Of a DNA stretch of 64,000 nt, positions 54,998-62,290 are shown in pieces; position 1 is the first letter of the stretch, and each line of letters starts with the position of its first letter. The translations under genes and the position numbers were made by a program. The stretch covers positions 5,236 through 69,235 of the forward strand of contig CAVOKN010000016.1 of NCBI GenBank assembly GCA_963696505.1. Reading direction: 5' to 3'. Source of the stretch: CAVOKN01 sp963696505 (GTDB lineage Bacteria; Pseudomonadota; Gammaproteobacteria; Burkholderiales; Rhodocyclaceae). Below the pieces are notes generated by a model that did not search any database, was not told the origin of the DNA, and saw only the letters and a list, made by a program, of their open reading frames with translations.

Positions 54998-56356
54998 ATG
55001 GGACTTACCGACAAGGAATGCCAGAAGCGCGCGACCGGCAAAGAGGTTTGGAAGTCGGACGGCGGCGCGCGTGGCGGCGGCAATCTCTGGTTTCGAATTA
55101 GCCGAACCGGCACGCGAACTTTCTACTTTCGCTACACCGGCACCGATGGCGAGCGCGCACGGCTGCCACTCGGCGAATACGACGCGACCGGCCGCGCCGG
55201 GCTGACGCTGGCCAAGGCGCGCGAAGTCGCCGGCGAACACTCGAAGCTGTACCGCTCCGGTATCAAGGACGTGCGCGAACACCTGGCGCGCGACGAAAAG
55301 GCACGCGAACGCGCGCGCAAGGATGCCGAGGCGGCCGCGCGTCAGGCCGAGGTGGAATCCAAGCGCGGCACGCTCGGCGCGCTGCTGGACGGCTACCTGA
55401 CGCACTTGGAACGGCGCGGCAAGCGCAGCGTGCGCGAAGCACGGTACGCCTTTGAAAACCACGTCCGGCAGCCGTTTCCGGAGCTTTGCGAGCGCAAGGC
55501 GAATTCCATCAAGGCCGGCGAGCTGCGGCAAGTTCTGGCGCGGCTAACCGACGCCGGCAAAGGCCGCCAGGCTGGCAAGACACGCGCCTACATCCGCGCG
55601 GCATTCGCTGCGGCGATCGGCGCCGAACACGATCCGACCGCACCGGCCGCGCTGCTGGGTTTCGGCCTAGAAGGCAATCCGGCGGACGTGCTGCCGGCGC
55701 TTTCGCAGTTCAACAAGGAAGGCGACCGGCACCTTAGCGAGACGGAACTGCGCGCCTATCTGGCGGCGCTAGACGCGTTGCCTTCGCGCATGACGCGTGC
55801 GGCGCTGCGCCTGGCGCTGCTGCTCGGCGGCCAGCGTGCGTCGCAACTGCTGCGCGTTTCGGCCTTGGACGTAAACTTAGACGCCGGGACTATCACGCTA
55901 CGCGATGGCAAAGGCCGGCGCAAACAGGACCGCTTGCACGTCCTGCCGATGCCGCCGTCGGCGTCCGTCATTGTCGCCGGACTGTTGGAAATCAACGCCA
56001 CGGCGCCGAGCTTGTTTTCGACCAACGGCCGCAATGTGACGCGGCTGGAAACGCTATCCGAGTCCGTTCATCGCATATCGGCGGCGCTGTTCGCGGCCGG
56101 CGCGACGCGCGCGCCGTTTAGCTTGCGCGATATTCGCCGGACGTGTGAAACGATGCTGGCGCGCATGGGCATATCTTCGGACCTTCGCGCGCAAATCCTC
56201 TCGCACGGGCTTGGCGGCGTGCAGCAAAAGCACTACGACAGGCACGACTACCACGCCGAGAAATCGGCGGCTCTGCTGGCGTGGGAACGCCGGTTGATCG
56301 AAATCAGAGAAGGCGAATCCGCCGCGAACGTCCTGCCGCTCAAGCGGACGGCCTGA
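54998..56356 (+). CDS. int: Tyrosine-type site-specific integrase
   Basis: A 452-aa integrase with an N-terminal DUF4102-type arm-binding domain (MGLTDKECQKRATGKEVWKS to about residue 100). A charged helical linker (about 100-130) and a SAM-like core-binding domain follow. The catalytic domain has Arg in LLGGQRASQLLRV, Lys in RDGKGRRKQDR, then FSLRDIRRTCETML, LSHGLGGVQQKHYDRHDY with His and the nucleophilic Tyr. The box-II His (usually HDLRRT) is Arg here. The ATG at 54998 is preferred, since upstream residues overlap the tRNA fragment. A TTGTTT/TATCCT pair about 70-100 bp upstream may be its promoter. Confidence 0.92.
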   Translation: MGLTDKECQKRATGKEVWKSDGGARGGGNLWFRISRTGTRTFYFRYTGTDGERARLPLGEYDATGRAGLTLAKAREVAGEHSKLYRSGIKDVREHLARDEKARERARKDAEAAARQAEVESKRGTLGALLDGYLTHLERRGKRSVREARYAFENHVRQPFPELCERKANSIKAGELRQVLARLTDAGKGRQAGKTRAYIRAAFAAAIGAEHDPTAPAALLGFGLEGNPADVLPALSQFNKEGDRHLSETELRAYLAALDALPSRMTRAALRLALLLGGQRASQLLRVSALDVNLDAGTITLRDGKGRRKQDRLHVLPMPPSASVIVAGLLEINATAPSLFSTNGRNVTRLETLSESVHRISAALFAAGATRAPFSLRDIRRTCETMLARMGISSDLRAQILSHGLGGVQQKHYDRHDYHAEKSAALLAWERRLIEIREGESAANVLPLKRTA

Positions 56357-57067
56357 ATGCCAGCGATTGAACTGCACCGCAACTATCGGGACGTGCCGTG
56401 GGTGCATGCCATCATGCTGTTTCCGGAGGATGAGACGCTGCGCGACCGCTTTTATGCGCTCGAAATCTCGAAGGCCGAAGTTGACGGATGTTCGGATAAA
56501 GACCGTATCGAACTCGACGCGGCCACGCTGCGGCTGCTCACAGAGCCCGGCGCCACAAACGAACTGGTAGCCGACCAGACCAAGAAGGCAATCGTTTCCG
56601 GCGACGTATTGGCCGGGCTCTACATCATGCAACGGTTCGACATGCCGGAACCGAGCATGAACAAGGCGATATTCCTGGCGGAGTGCTACGCCAAGCGCGC
56701 GCGTCGTTTCGGCGACGGCAGCCGAATGGACACGTCCGAGCGGCGAATCCGCGAATACTGGAAATCGTTCAAGGCGGTGGCGCACCTCTGGGCCGCATTG
56801 CGCCTGAACAGCAGCTATAGATTCGCATCCCACATGCTCTCATCGAAAGAAGGATTCGAAAGGTTCCTTCAAGTGGCGGCTGGTATTCTGGAATTCGGGA
56901 CCGTCTTCGTGCCGTATCGGCAGCGAGGAAATCGGCCGGTACTTGACGCGGCGCAATCCTGGACCTTGCCGGCGACAGTGGAGCCGCTGCATCTCAATTC
57001 GCGCCGGCGGCCGACGCTGCTGGAAAATGCACTGAAGAAATACCGAGCGCCGCAGTTCAAAGCTTGA
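56357..57067 (+). CDS. Hypothetical protein, 236 aa
   Basis: I do not recognise this gene. It is a soluble, mostly helical 236-aa protein that starts on the base after the integrase stop codon, so it is coupled to the integrase. The N-terminus (ELHRNYRDVPWVHAIMLFPE) and a helical stretch (AIFLAECYAKRARRFG, EYWKSFKAVAHLWAALRLN) stand out, and the last 40 residues are basic. There is no DNA-binding motif I can name. Position suggests an accessory of integration/excision or element maintenance. Confidence 0.65.
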   Translation: MPAIELHRNYRDVPWVHAIMLFPEDETLRDRFYALEISKAEVDGCSDKDRIELDAATLRLLTEPGATNELVADQTKKAIVSGDVLAGLYIMQRFDMPEPSMNKAIFLAECYAKRARRFGDGSRMDTSERRIREYWKSFKAVAHLWAALRLNSSYRFASHMLSSKEGFERFLQVAAGILEFGTVFVPYRQRGNRPVLDAAQSWTLPATVEPLHLNSRRRPTLLENALKKYRAPQFKA

Positions 57068-57172
57068 TGCGGTTCTTCGGCCGTCCTGACTGGCGGACGA
57101 GCATGTACGCTAGTGGTAGAGGTATTTCGCACCCCTTAGCATGTAGCTGTGTTTATCCGCATGAGGTGCGAT

Positions 57173-57445
57173 ATGACGAATCATATTCCAGCGTCGGGTT
57201 ACGTCCGCCTGCCAGCCATCATCGGCCAAGCCGAAATCACCCAGGAGCAGGCCGCACGAAATCGCGAACGAGGCCGAGGACCGCGCCGGCCGCGTCCTGG
57301 CCGGCATGGCGTGCTACCAATGTCAGCGTCCACATGGTGGGCCGGAATCCGAGCCGGCAAATATCCGAGCGGCGTGAAACTCTCGCCGAAAATTACCGCG
57401 TGGAAGGCCGAGGACATCCGGCGCCTGCTCGAAGCGGCCGAGTAA
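57173..57445 (+). CDS. AlpA-family-like regulator / excisionase
   Basis: A 90-aa protein. YVRLPAIIGQAEITQEQAAR, a Pro/Arg-rich linker and then SASTWWAGIRAGKYPSGVKL, SPKITAWKAEDIRRLLEA form the winged-helix pattern of AlpA/Xis-type proteins (W-x-G-hydrophobic-x-x-G-x-P-P, then TAW). Such proteins control integrase and excision in integrative elements. The ATG at 57173 (MTNHIPASG) is chosen over 57149. It is preceded by about 105 bp without a gene that probably contain its promoter. Confidence 0.75.
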   Translation: MTNHIPASGYVRLPAIIGQAEITQEQAARNRERGRGPRRPRPGRHGVLPMSASTWWAGIRAGKYPSGVKLSPKITAWKAEDIRRLLEAAE

Positions 57446-57451
57446 TCCGCT

Positions 57452-57646
57452 ATGACGCGGACAATAAAAAGCCGCGCGGCGGACCGTGCGGCAAAAGCCT
57501 TTGACAAATCAGATTTTAACAACGACCTGGCCATTGCGGCGTGCGCATGCAAGTCCGCCGGCCATTGCCGGACCTGCTGGCGCTGGCGGCTGCTGATTCG
57601 TCGCGGGGCGCGCCGGCGCGAGCTTATTGGGGGGGCGCGATGCTGA
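57452..57646 (+). CDS. Small Cys-containing protein, 64 aa
   Basis: A 64-aa basic protein with AIAACACKSAGHCRTCWRWR, a Cys/His cluster (CxCx5CxxC with an added His) like a small zinc-binding knuckle. It starts 7 bp after the AlpA-like gene, and its stop overlaps the primase start in ATGCTGA. Family unknown. The coupling suggests a real gene that acts with the primase. Confidence 0.5.
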   Translation: MTRTIKSRAADRAAKAFDKSDFNNDLAIAACACKSAGHCRTCWRWRLLIRRGARRRELIGGARC

Positions 57647-60285
57647 CGCCGGCCGCAGATTTTCGAGCCGCCATCGGCGCGGCCGGACTCACGCCACCGG
57701 AAACCATCGAAGCCGACGGCCTGCTGCACCGGTTTCAATCCAACGGCAAGCGCGGCGACGATTCCGGGTGGTACGTGTTCTACGGCGACGGCCTTGCGGC
57801 TGGTGCGTTCGGCTGTTGGCGCGCTGGCGTCAACGTCACATGGCGCGCGACGAACGGCCACGAGCCGACACCGGCAGAGGAAGCGGTGCACCGCGCACGC
57901 GTGGCCGAAATTCAGGCCGCGCGCGAGGCGGACCAGGCGAAGCTGAAGGCCGAAGCGGCGAAAAAGGCTCGCGCCATATGGCAGGCGGCGACGCCGGCGG
58001 CGGCGCATCCTTACCTTGAGCGAAAGCGGGTCCAGGCGCACGGCGCGCGGACTCATAAGGCCGCGCTGATTATCGGCATGGAAGCCGGCGGCGTGCTGCA
58101 TTCCCTTCAGTTCATCGCGCCGGACGGTGAAAAGCGATTCCTGACCGGCGGTCGCGTGGCCGGCTGTTCGTTCGCCATCGGCGAGGCAAGAGGCGCGGCG
58201 ACGATATGCCTGTGCGAAGGCTTCGCCACGGCGGCCAGCGTGCATGAGGCGACCGGCTATCCGGCCATGGTGGCGTTCACCGCCGGCAATCTCGAAGCCG
58301 TGGCCAAGGAAGTGCGGCATAGCTGGCCGGCGGCGCGTATTGTGGTATGCGCCGACGATGACTACCGCACCGCCGGCAATCCTGGCGTTACCAAGGCGAC
58401 CGAGGCTGCGCGCGCGGTTGGCGGCTTCCTGGCGGTTCCGGCGTTCGGCGCGAACCGGCCGGACGGCGCCACCGACTTCAACGACCTGGCCGGCTTGCTT
58501 GGCTTGGCGGCCGTTGCCGAGGCCGTAGAGCGCGCCGAGGCGGCCGAATCCGAGGCCGCGCCGGCCGTACCTGCCGAATCGGAACGTCCATGCTTCCGCG
58601 CCTTCGATGGGAGCTTCGAGGCGGCCGGCGTTAGCTACCGCGCCGGCGTCTGGCACTTCGGGATCAAGCACGGCCGAGACGGCGAGGCGACGTTAACGCA
58701 GCAGTGGATATGTTCGCCGTTGCACGTCAACGCCGTGACTTCGGACGGCCGAGACAATAATTTCGGCCGGCTGCTGCGGTTCAAGAACACGCTAGGCCGT
58801 TGGCGCGAGTGGGGGATGCCGATGGAATTGCTCGGCGGCAAAGGCGACGAACTGCGCGCCGAACTGCTCGCGATGGGCCTGCACATTGACCCAAGCGCGC
58901 ACCGGTTGCTTGGTCTGTATCTACAGGCACGCACGCCGGCGCGGCGGATGCTGTGCGCGCTGCAAGTCGGCTGGTGCGGCGGTTCGTTCGTCCTGCCGGA
59001 CGCGGTTATTGGTCCGGACGCCGGCCGTGTCATTTTCCAAAGCGGCGACCGTGGCAACGACGAATTTACGACGGCCGGCACGCTGGACGGCTGGCGGACG
59101 GAAGTCGCGGCGCGCGCCATCGGCAATCCGGTGCTGCTGCTGGCGCTCTCGGCAGCGTTTGCCGGGCCGCTGTTGGCGCGCTGCCACGGCGAGAGCGGCG
59201 GAATCCATTTATTCGGCGATTCGAGTACCGGAAAAACCACGGCGGTTGACGCGGCGTGCAGCGTGTTTGGCGGTGCAAGTTTCAAACGGTCATGGCGGGC
59301 CACGTCGAACGGCATGGAAGGCGTCGCGGCGCTTTTCAATGACACGCTGTTGGCGCTGGACGAGATTTCCGAGGCCGACGCGCGCGAAGTCTCGGCAATC
59401 GTCTATGCGCTCGGCAACGGCCGAGGCAAGCAACGCGCTAGCCGTACCGGCGCGGCGCGCAGTGTGACGCGGTGGCGCTGCATGGTGGTTTCTGACGGCG
59501 AGCGCACCATCGGCACGCACATGCTCGAAGCCGGCATCCGCGCCAAGGCCGGCCAGTCGGTCCGGCTGCTGGACGTTCCGGCGGCACGCAAGCACGGCGT
59601 TTTTGACGAATTGCACGGCTGCGAATCCGGCGCGGCGCTCTCGGACGCCATCAAGCGCGCGGCGCTGACGCACCATGGCCACGCCGGCCGCGCCTATCTG
59701 GAAAAGCTGACGCGCGACGGCCGGAATATTGCAGAGTATCTCGAAGCGTTCAAGGCGACGGCGGACTTTGCGCCGGCGGACGGCGAAGGCCAAGACAGAC
59801 GCGCGGCGGCGCGCTTCGCGCTGATAGGCATGGCCGGCGAGCTGGCCACCGAATACGGCTTAAGCGGCTGGCCGGAAGGCGCGGCCATTGAGGCGGCCGC
59901 CGAGTGCTTCACAGCTTGGCGCACCGTGCGCGGGAAAGGCAACAACGAACGCCGACAAATCCTAGATCGCGTGGCCGGTTTCATTGAACGGCACGGCGAC
60001 GGCCGTTTTTCCGATGCGAACGGCAACGGCGACAATGTACGCGACCGCGCCGGCTGGTGGCGCGATACGGAGGCCGGCCGCGAGTTTCTTTTCACGAAAG
60101 ATGGAATGCGCGAGGCATTGAAGGGCCACGACTTCGAGCGCGCGCTGGACGTGTTGGAACTTGCCGGCGCGCTTCCGCCGAGGCCAGCGGACGGCCGGCG
60201 CGCCAGGCCGCACCGGATCGGCAATCGTGCGGTGCGAGTTTATTCAATCAACGCGGACAGGCTGGCCGGTGACCATGGCGCTTGA
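57640..60285 (+). CDS. Primase-helicase fusion (TOPRIM + DUF927)
   Basis: An 881-aa replication protein. The N-terminal part (DDSGWYVFYGDGLAAGAFG) resembles the region ahead of mobile-element primases. TOPRIM motifs follow near residue 190 (TICLCEGFATAASVHEA) and near 237 (IVVCADDDYRTAG). The C-terminal half is DUF927-like with Walker A GDSSTGKTTAV near residue 525, and LLALDEISEADAREV as Walker B. MVVSDGERTIGTHMLEAG follows. This combination is typical of self-replicating or replicating-after-excision islands and phage-plasmids. The ATG at 57640 overlaps the preceding small gene, and the end overlaps the next ORF by 11 bp. Confidence 0.88.
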   Translation: MLTPAADFRAAIGAAGLTPPETIEADGLLHRFQSNGKRGDDSGWYVFYGDGLAAGAFGCWRAGVNVTWRATNGHEPTPAEEAVHRARVAEIQAAREADQAKLKAEAAKKARAIWQAATPAAAHPYLERKRVQAHGARTHKAALIIGMEAGGVLHSLQFIAPDGEKRFLTGGRVAGCSFAIGEARGAATICLCEGFATAASVHEATGYPAMVAFTAGNLEAVAKEVRHSWPAARIVVCADDDYRTAGNPGVTKATEAARAVGGFLAVPAFGANRPDGATDFNDLAGLLGLAAVAEAVERAEAAESEAAPAVPAESERPCFRAFDGSFEAAGVSYRAGVWHFGIKHGRDGEATLTQQWICSPLHVNAVTSDGRDNNFGRLLRFKNTLGRWREWGMPMELLGGKGDELRAELLAMGLHIDPSAHRLLGLYLQARTPARRMLCALQVGWCGGSFVLPDAVIGPDAGRVIFQSGDRGNDEFTTAGTLDGWRTEVAARAIGNPVLLLALSAAFAGPLLARCHGESGGIHLFGDSSTGKTTAVDAACSVFGGASFKRSWRATSNGMEGVAALFNDTLLALDEISEADAREVSAIVYALGNGRGKQRASRTGAARSVTRWRCMVVSDGERTIGTHMLEAGIRAKAGQSVRLLDVPAARKHGVFDELHGCESGAALSDAIKRAALTHHGHAGRAYLEKLTRDGRNIAEYLEAFKATADFAPADGEGQDRRAAARFALIGMAGELATEYGLSGWPEGAAIEAAAECFTAWRTVRGKGNNERRQILDRVAGFIERHGDGRFSDANGNGDNVRDRAGWWRDTEAGREFLFTKDGMREALKGHDFERALDVLELAGALPPRPADGRRARPHRIGNRAVRVYSINADRLAGDHGA

Positions 60286-60688
60286 TTCGGTTCTCAACCT
60301 ACTGAATCGCGGCGTTACAGGTGTAACGTGCGTGCAAGCGAATACCGGCGCGGGTTCCGGCTGTTACACCATTGGCGAGGAAGGCGTAACAGGCGTAACA
60401 CCGACCACGCCGGGCGCGGATTCCATTACGCGTGTTACGCCATGCCGCGCGGCTGGTGTAACGCGGAAAGCCGCGTCGGATAAGGCCTGCACGCACGTTA
60501 CTCGTGTTACGCCAGAAAACGGCAAAGGTGAAACAGCGGCGACGGATGCGGCGCAAACTTTCGTCAGGTGGAACGTGAAACTCATCAACGGCACCGAAAC
60601 CAGGCTCGTCCAGCAGCCGGCCGTGACGCTGGCCGAACTGCGGCGGCGGTATCCGGGCATCATTCAGGCTGAAGGATTGGTGCCGTGA
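60275..60688 (+). CDS. VT-repeat protein, 137 aa
   Basis: No known family. The first 90 residues repeat Val-Thr units (RGVTGVTCVQ, EGVTGVTPTT, SITRVTPC, HVTRVTPE), and these are encoded by GTTAC/GTAAC repeats. The last 40 residues look like a normal small domain: FVRWNVKLINGTETRLVQQP, then LAELRRRYPGIIQAEG. Overlap with the primase stop suggests coupling. The repeats may be selected as DNA sites rather than as protein (see the repeat entry). Confidence 0.6.
   Translation: MALDSVLNLLNRGVTGVTCVQANTGAGSGCYTIGEEGVTGVTPTTPGADSITRVTPCRAAGVTRKAASDKACTHVTRVTPENGKGETAATDAAQTFVRWNVKLINGTETRLVQQPAVTLAELRRRYPGIIQAEGLVP
60313..60511. repeat. Iteron-like GTTAC/GTAAC cluster
   Basis: About nine copies of GTTAC or its complement GTAAC lie within 200 bp. 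They include a 7-bp palindrome pair CGTTACA-GG-TGTAACG (60313-60328), a direct pair GCGTAAC-AG-GCGTAAC (60384-60399), ATTACGCGTGTTACGC near 60425 and CGTTACTCGTGTTACGC near 60496. They sit at the start of the gene right after the primase, a usual place for a replication origin. Confidence 0.6.
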
Positions 60689-60753
60689 TTCGCGCCAGCG
60701 TGTCTCACAGGCAAGAACTCTGCTTTCGATCAAATAGACGGGAGGGATGCGCA

Positions 60754-61002
60754 ATGGAATGGCTTTGGGCTGGGCTAGGGCTCGCGGCAGTCTGGTTTGG
60801 CTTTGCGACGTTGAGCGTTCTGGAAGAAATCCGAAAGGAAATCGTTTGGGTCCGAAAGATGCTGCAACGGGACAGTGACGTAGCGCTTACCTCTATTCCA
60901 GAAGAGATAGTTAAGGCCCTTTATGCGCTAGGCGAGATTATTGCGCGCGATGGGGTAGTCGTGCGCAAGATTCAGACCCCAGACGCAGGGGACGAACCAT
61001 GA
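60754..61002 (+). CDS. Small membrane protein, 82 aa
   Basis: A single N-terminal membrane helix (MEWLWAGLGLAAVWFGFATL) is followed by an amphipathic charged helix (EEIRKEIVWVRKML) and a short soluble tail. GGAGGG lies upstream of the ATG at 60754. The stop overlaps the next gene in ATGA. Family and function unknown; the form recalls holin-like or small accessory proteins of elements, but there is no stronger evidence. Confidence 0.55.
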   Translation: MEWLWAGLGLAAVWFGFATLSVLEEIRKEIVWVRKMLQRDSDVALTSIPEEIVKALYALGEIIARDGVVVRKIQTPDAGDEP

Positions 61003-61205
61003 ACGACAATGCTACGAGGATACGGACCTATAAGGCGCGGCGACGAAGTGTCGGCTGGCGGCGGCTGGACGTGTGGCTTTCTCCGGCTGCCTATGCGGTG
61101 CTGCTGGACCTGTGCGGGCGGGGTGACACCTATTCGGCGGCGCTCGAACGAGCGTTGCTGCAATTTCCGGGAAATTCGCGAGTCCCTAAAGGGTGGGAAA
61201 GCTAG
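60999..61205 (+). CDS. Small basic protein, 68 aa
   Basis: It begins MNDNATRIRTYKARRRSVGW. RRLDVWLSPAAYAVLLDLCG and DTYSAALERALLQF then resemble a ribbon-helix-helix pattern (short beta strand, two helices). It is coupled to the preceding membrane protein by a 4-bp overlap. Likely a DNA-binding protein controlling element genes; this is an inference from pattern only. Confidence 0.5.
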   Translation: MNDNATRIRTYKARRRSVGWRRLDVWLSPAAYAVLLDLCGRGDTYSAALERALLQFPGNSRVPKGWES

Positions 61206-61356
61206 GGCTGGCGCTGAAATGCTGGCCGACCGGGCAGCGACGGCGCAAAGTGCGCTGGTTTGCGGTGGTGGCGGCGCGCGAATGGCACAGTGCCGCGAAG
61301 TGCGAGAGTCTTTCGCCGGGCGGCAGGTTGGCAGACTCCAAAGTAGAGGGAAATAG

Positions 61357-61647
61357 ATGGGGCGTCCCAAGACAGGCGGTAGGAAGGCGGGCACGCCGAA
61401 CAAGCGCACGCTGGCGGTGATTGAGCGGCTTGAGGCGCTCGGATGCGATCCGCTCGAAGGCATGGCCCGTCTGGCATTGGACCAGGGCAACCCGCCAGAG
61501 CTGCGCGGGCGGATGTTTGCCGAGTTGGCCGGCTACTGCTACCCGAAGCGGAAAGCCGTGGAACTGTCCGGCGACGCGGAGCGCGGGCCAATCCAAGTGC
61601 AGTGGAAGGAAATTGTCCGCCGGGTGATCTATCCGGCCGGGACGTGA
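61357..61647 (+). CDS. Small element-encoded protein, 96 aa
   Basis: The N-terminus MGRPKTGGRKAGTPNKRT is an AT-hook-like start common in small phage proteins. CDPLEGMARLALDQGNPPEL, RGRMFAELAGYCYPKRKAVEL continue the pattern of a phage/prophage family that often lies near packaging genes, from memory. Exact function unknown. The 150 bp before it hold no gene. Confidence 0.6.
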   Translation: MGRPKTGGRKAGTPNKRTLAVIERLEALGCDPLEGMARLALDQGNPPELRGRMFAELAGYCYPKRKAVELSGDAERGPIQVQWKEIVRRVIYPAGT

Positions 61648-61697
61648 TTTGTTGGCGGGGCGCGCGACAAGCGGCTGCGCCGGTATGGGGGCTAAGC

Positions 61698-61946
61698 GTG
61701 ACTGAAATCGAGGAACTCGAAGTCAAGCACAGGATCGCAGCTGCCGAACTGGGCATCATTGAGGAACTGCGATGGATCGTCGCGCCCCTCGCCACGCTTT
61801 ACCTCGAAGCGGGGGTTTTTCACGCATGGTTGATTCCCTTGCTTGTAGGGCTTGCCGTCTTCTTCCTGATGCCCTACCGGCACAGTCGGCAATATGACGA
61901 AACTTGGGAGGCGATTCAGAGGGCCACTAGTGCGGAGAAGCGTTAG
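61698..61946 (+). CDS. Small membrane protein, 82 aa
   Basis: It starts with GTG at 61698. A charged N-terminal helix (EIEELEVKHRIAAAELGIIE) precedes one or two hydrophobic segments (FHAWLIPLLVGLAVFFLMP) and a short charged tail. No family recognised. It is the last small gene before a gene-free 340 bp stretch with hairpins and a transposase. Confidence 0.45.
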   Translation: MTEIEELEVKHRIAAAELGIIEELRWIVAPLATLYLEAGVFHAWLIPLLVGLAVFFLMPYRHSRQYDETWEAIQRATSAEKR

Positions 61947-62042
61947 TGCCCAAGCCCAAACCTACGCCAAGCGGCACGTCGTCTAGCGCGCTTAAGTGCC
62001 TTTTCCGCTAGCCTGGATTTCCAAGCTCGGAATTTCACTAAC

Positions 62043-62083
62043 GCCGGCCGGTAGGCCGGCTGTCTTTCACGCTCGGTGAGCGT
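62043..62083 (+). terminator. Double hairpin, probable terminator
   Basis: GCCGGCC-GGTA-GGCCGGC (62043-62060) followed by TGTCTTT, then ACGCTC-GGT-GAGCGT (62069-62083). It closes the row of small plus-strand element genes. The rest of 61947-62290 holds no gene; the last part before 62291 probably contains the end of the insertion sequence (TTGACAACTACGGGTTG near 62255). Confidence 0.5.
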
Positions 62084-62290
62084 TGGCGTCGTCCGCACGC
62101 CTGTTAGCGTTACCCTGCGCCCACTTCATGCGCATTCGGGTTCCTTAATCAGCTGATTCCGGCGCGGGCGTTCGTGGGCCGACGCCGATCGGTCTGCGAA
62201 ACTCCACTCCTGGTAAGGCTTTCGGCCCACAAGCCATTGTGGGTCGCCAACCCGTTGACAACTACGGGTTGTATATAGCAGTATGCATGT

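Noticed and set aside
60313..60511. CRISPR array
   Set aside because: Repeat units are only 5-8 bp with irregular spacing and no conserved long repeat; iteron-like sites fit better.
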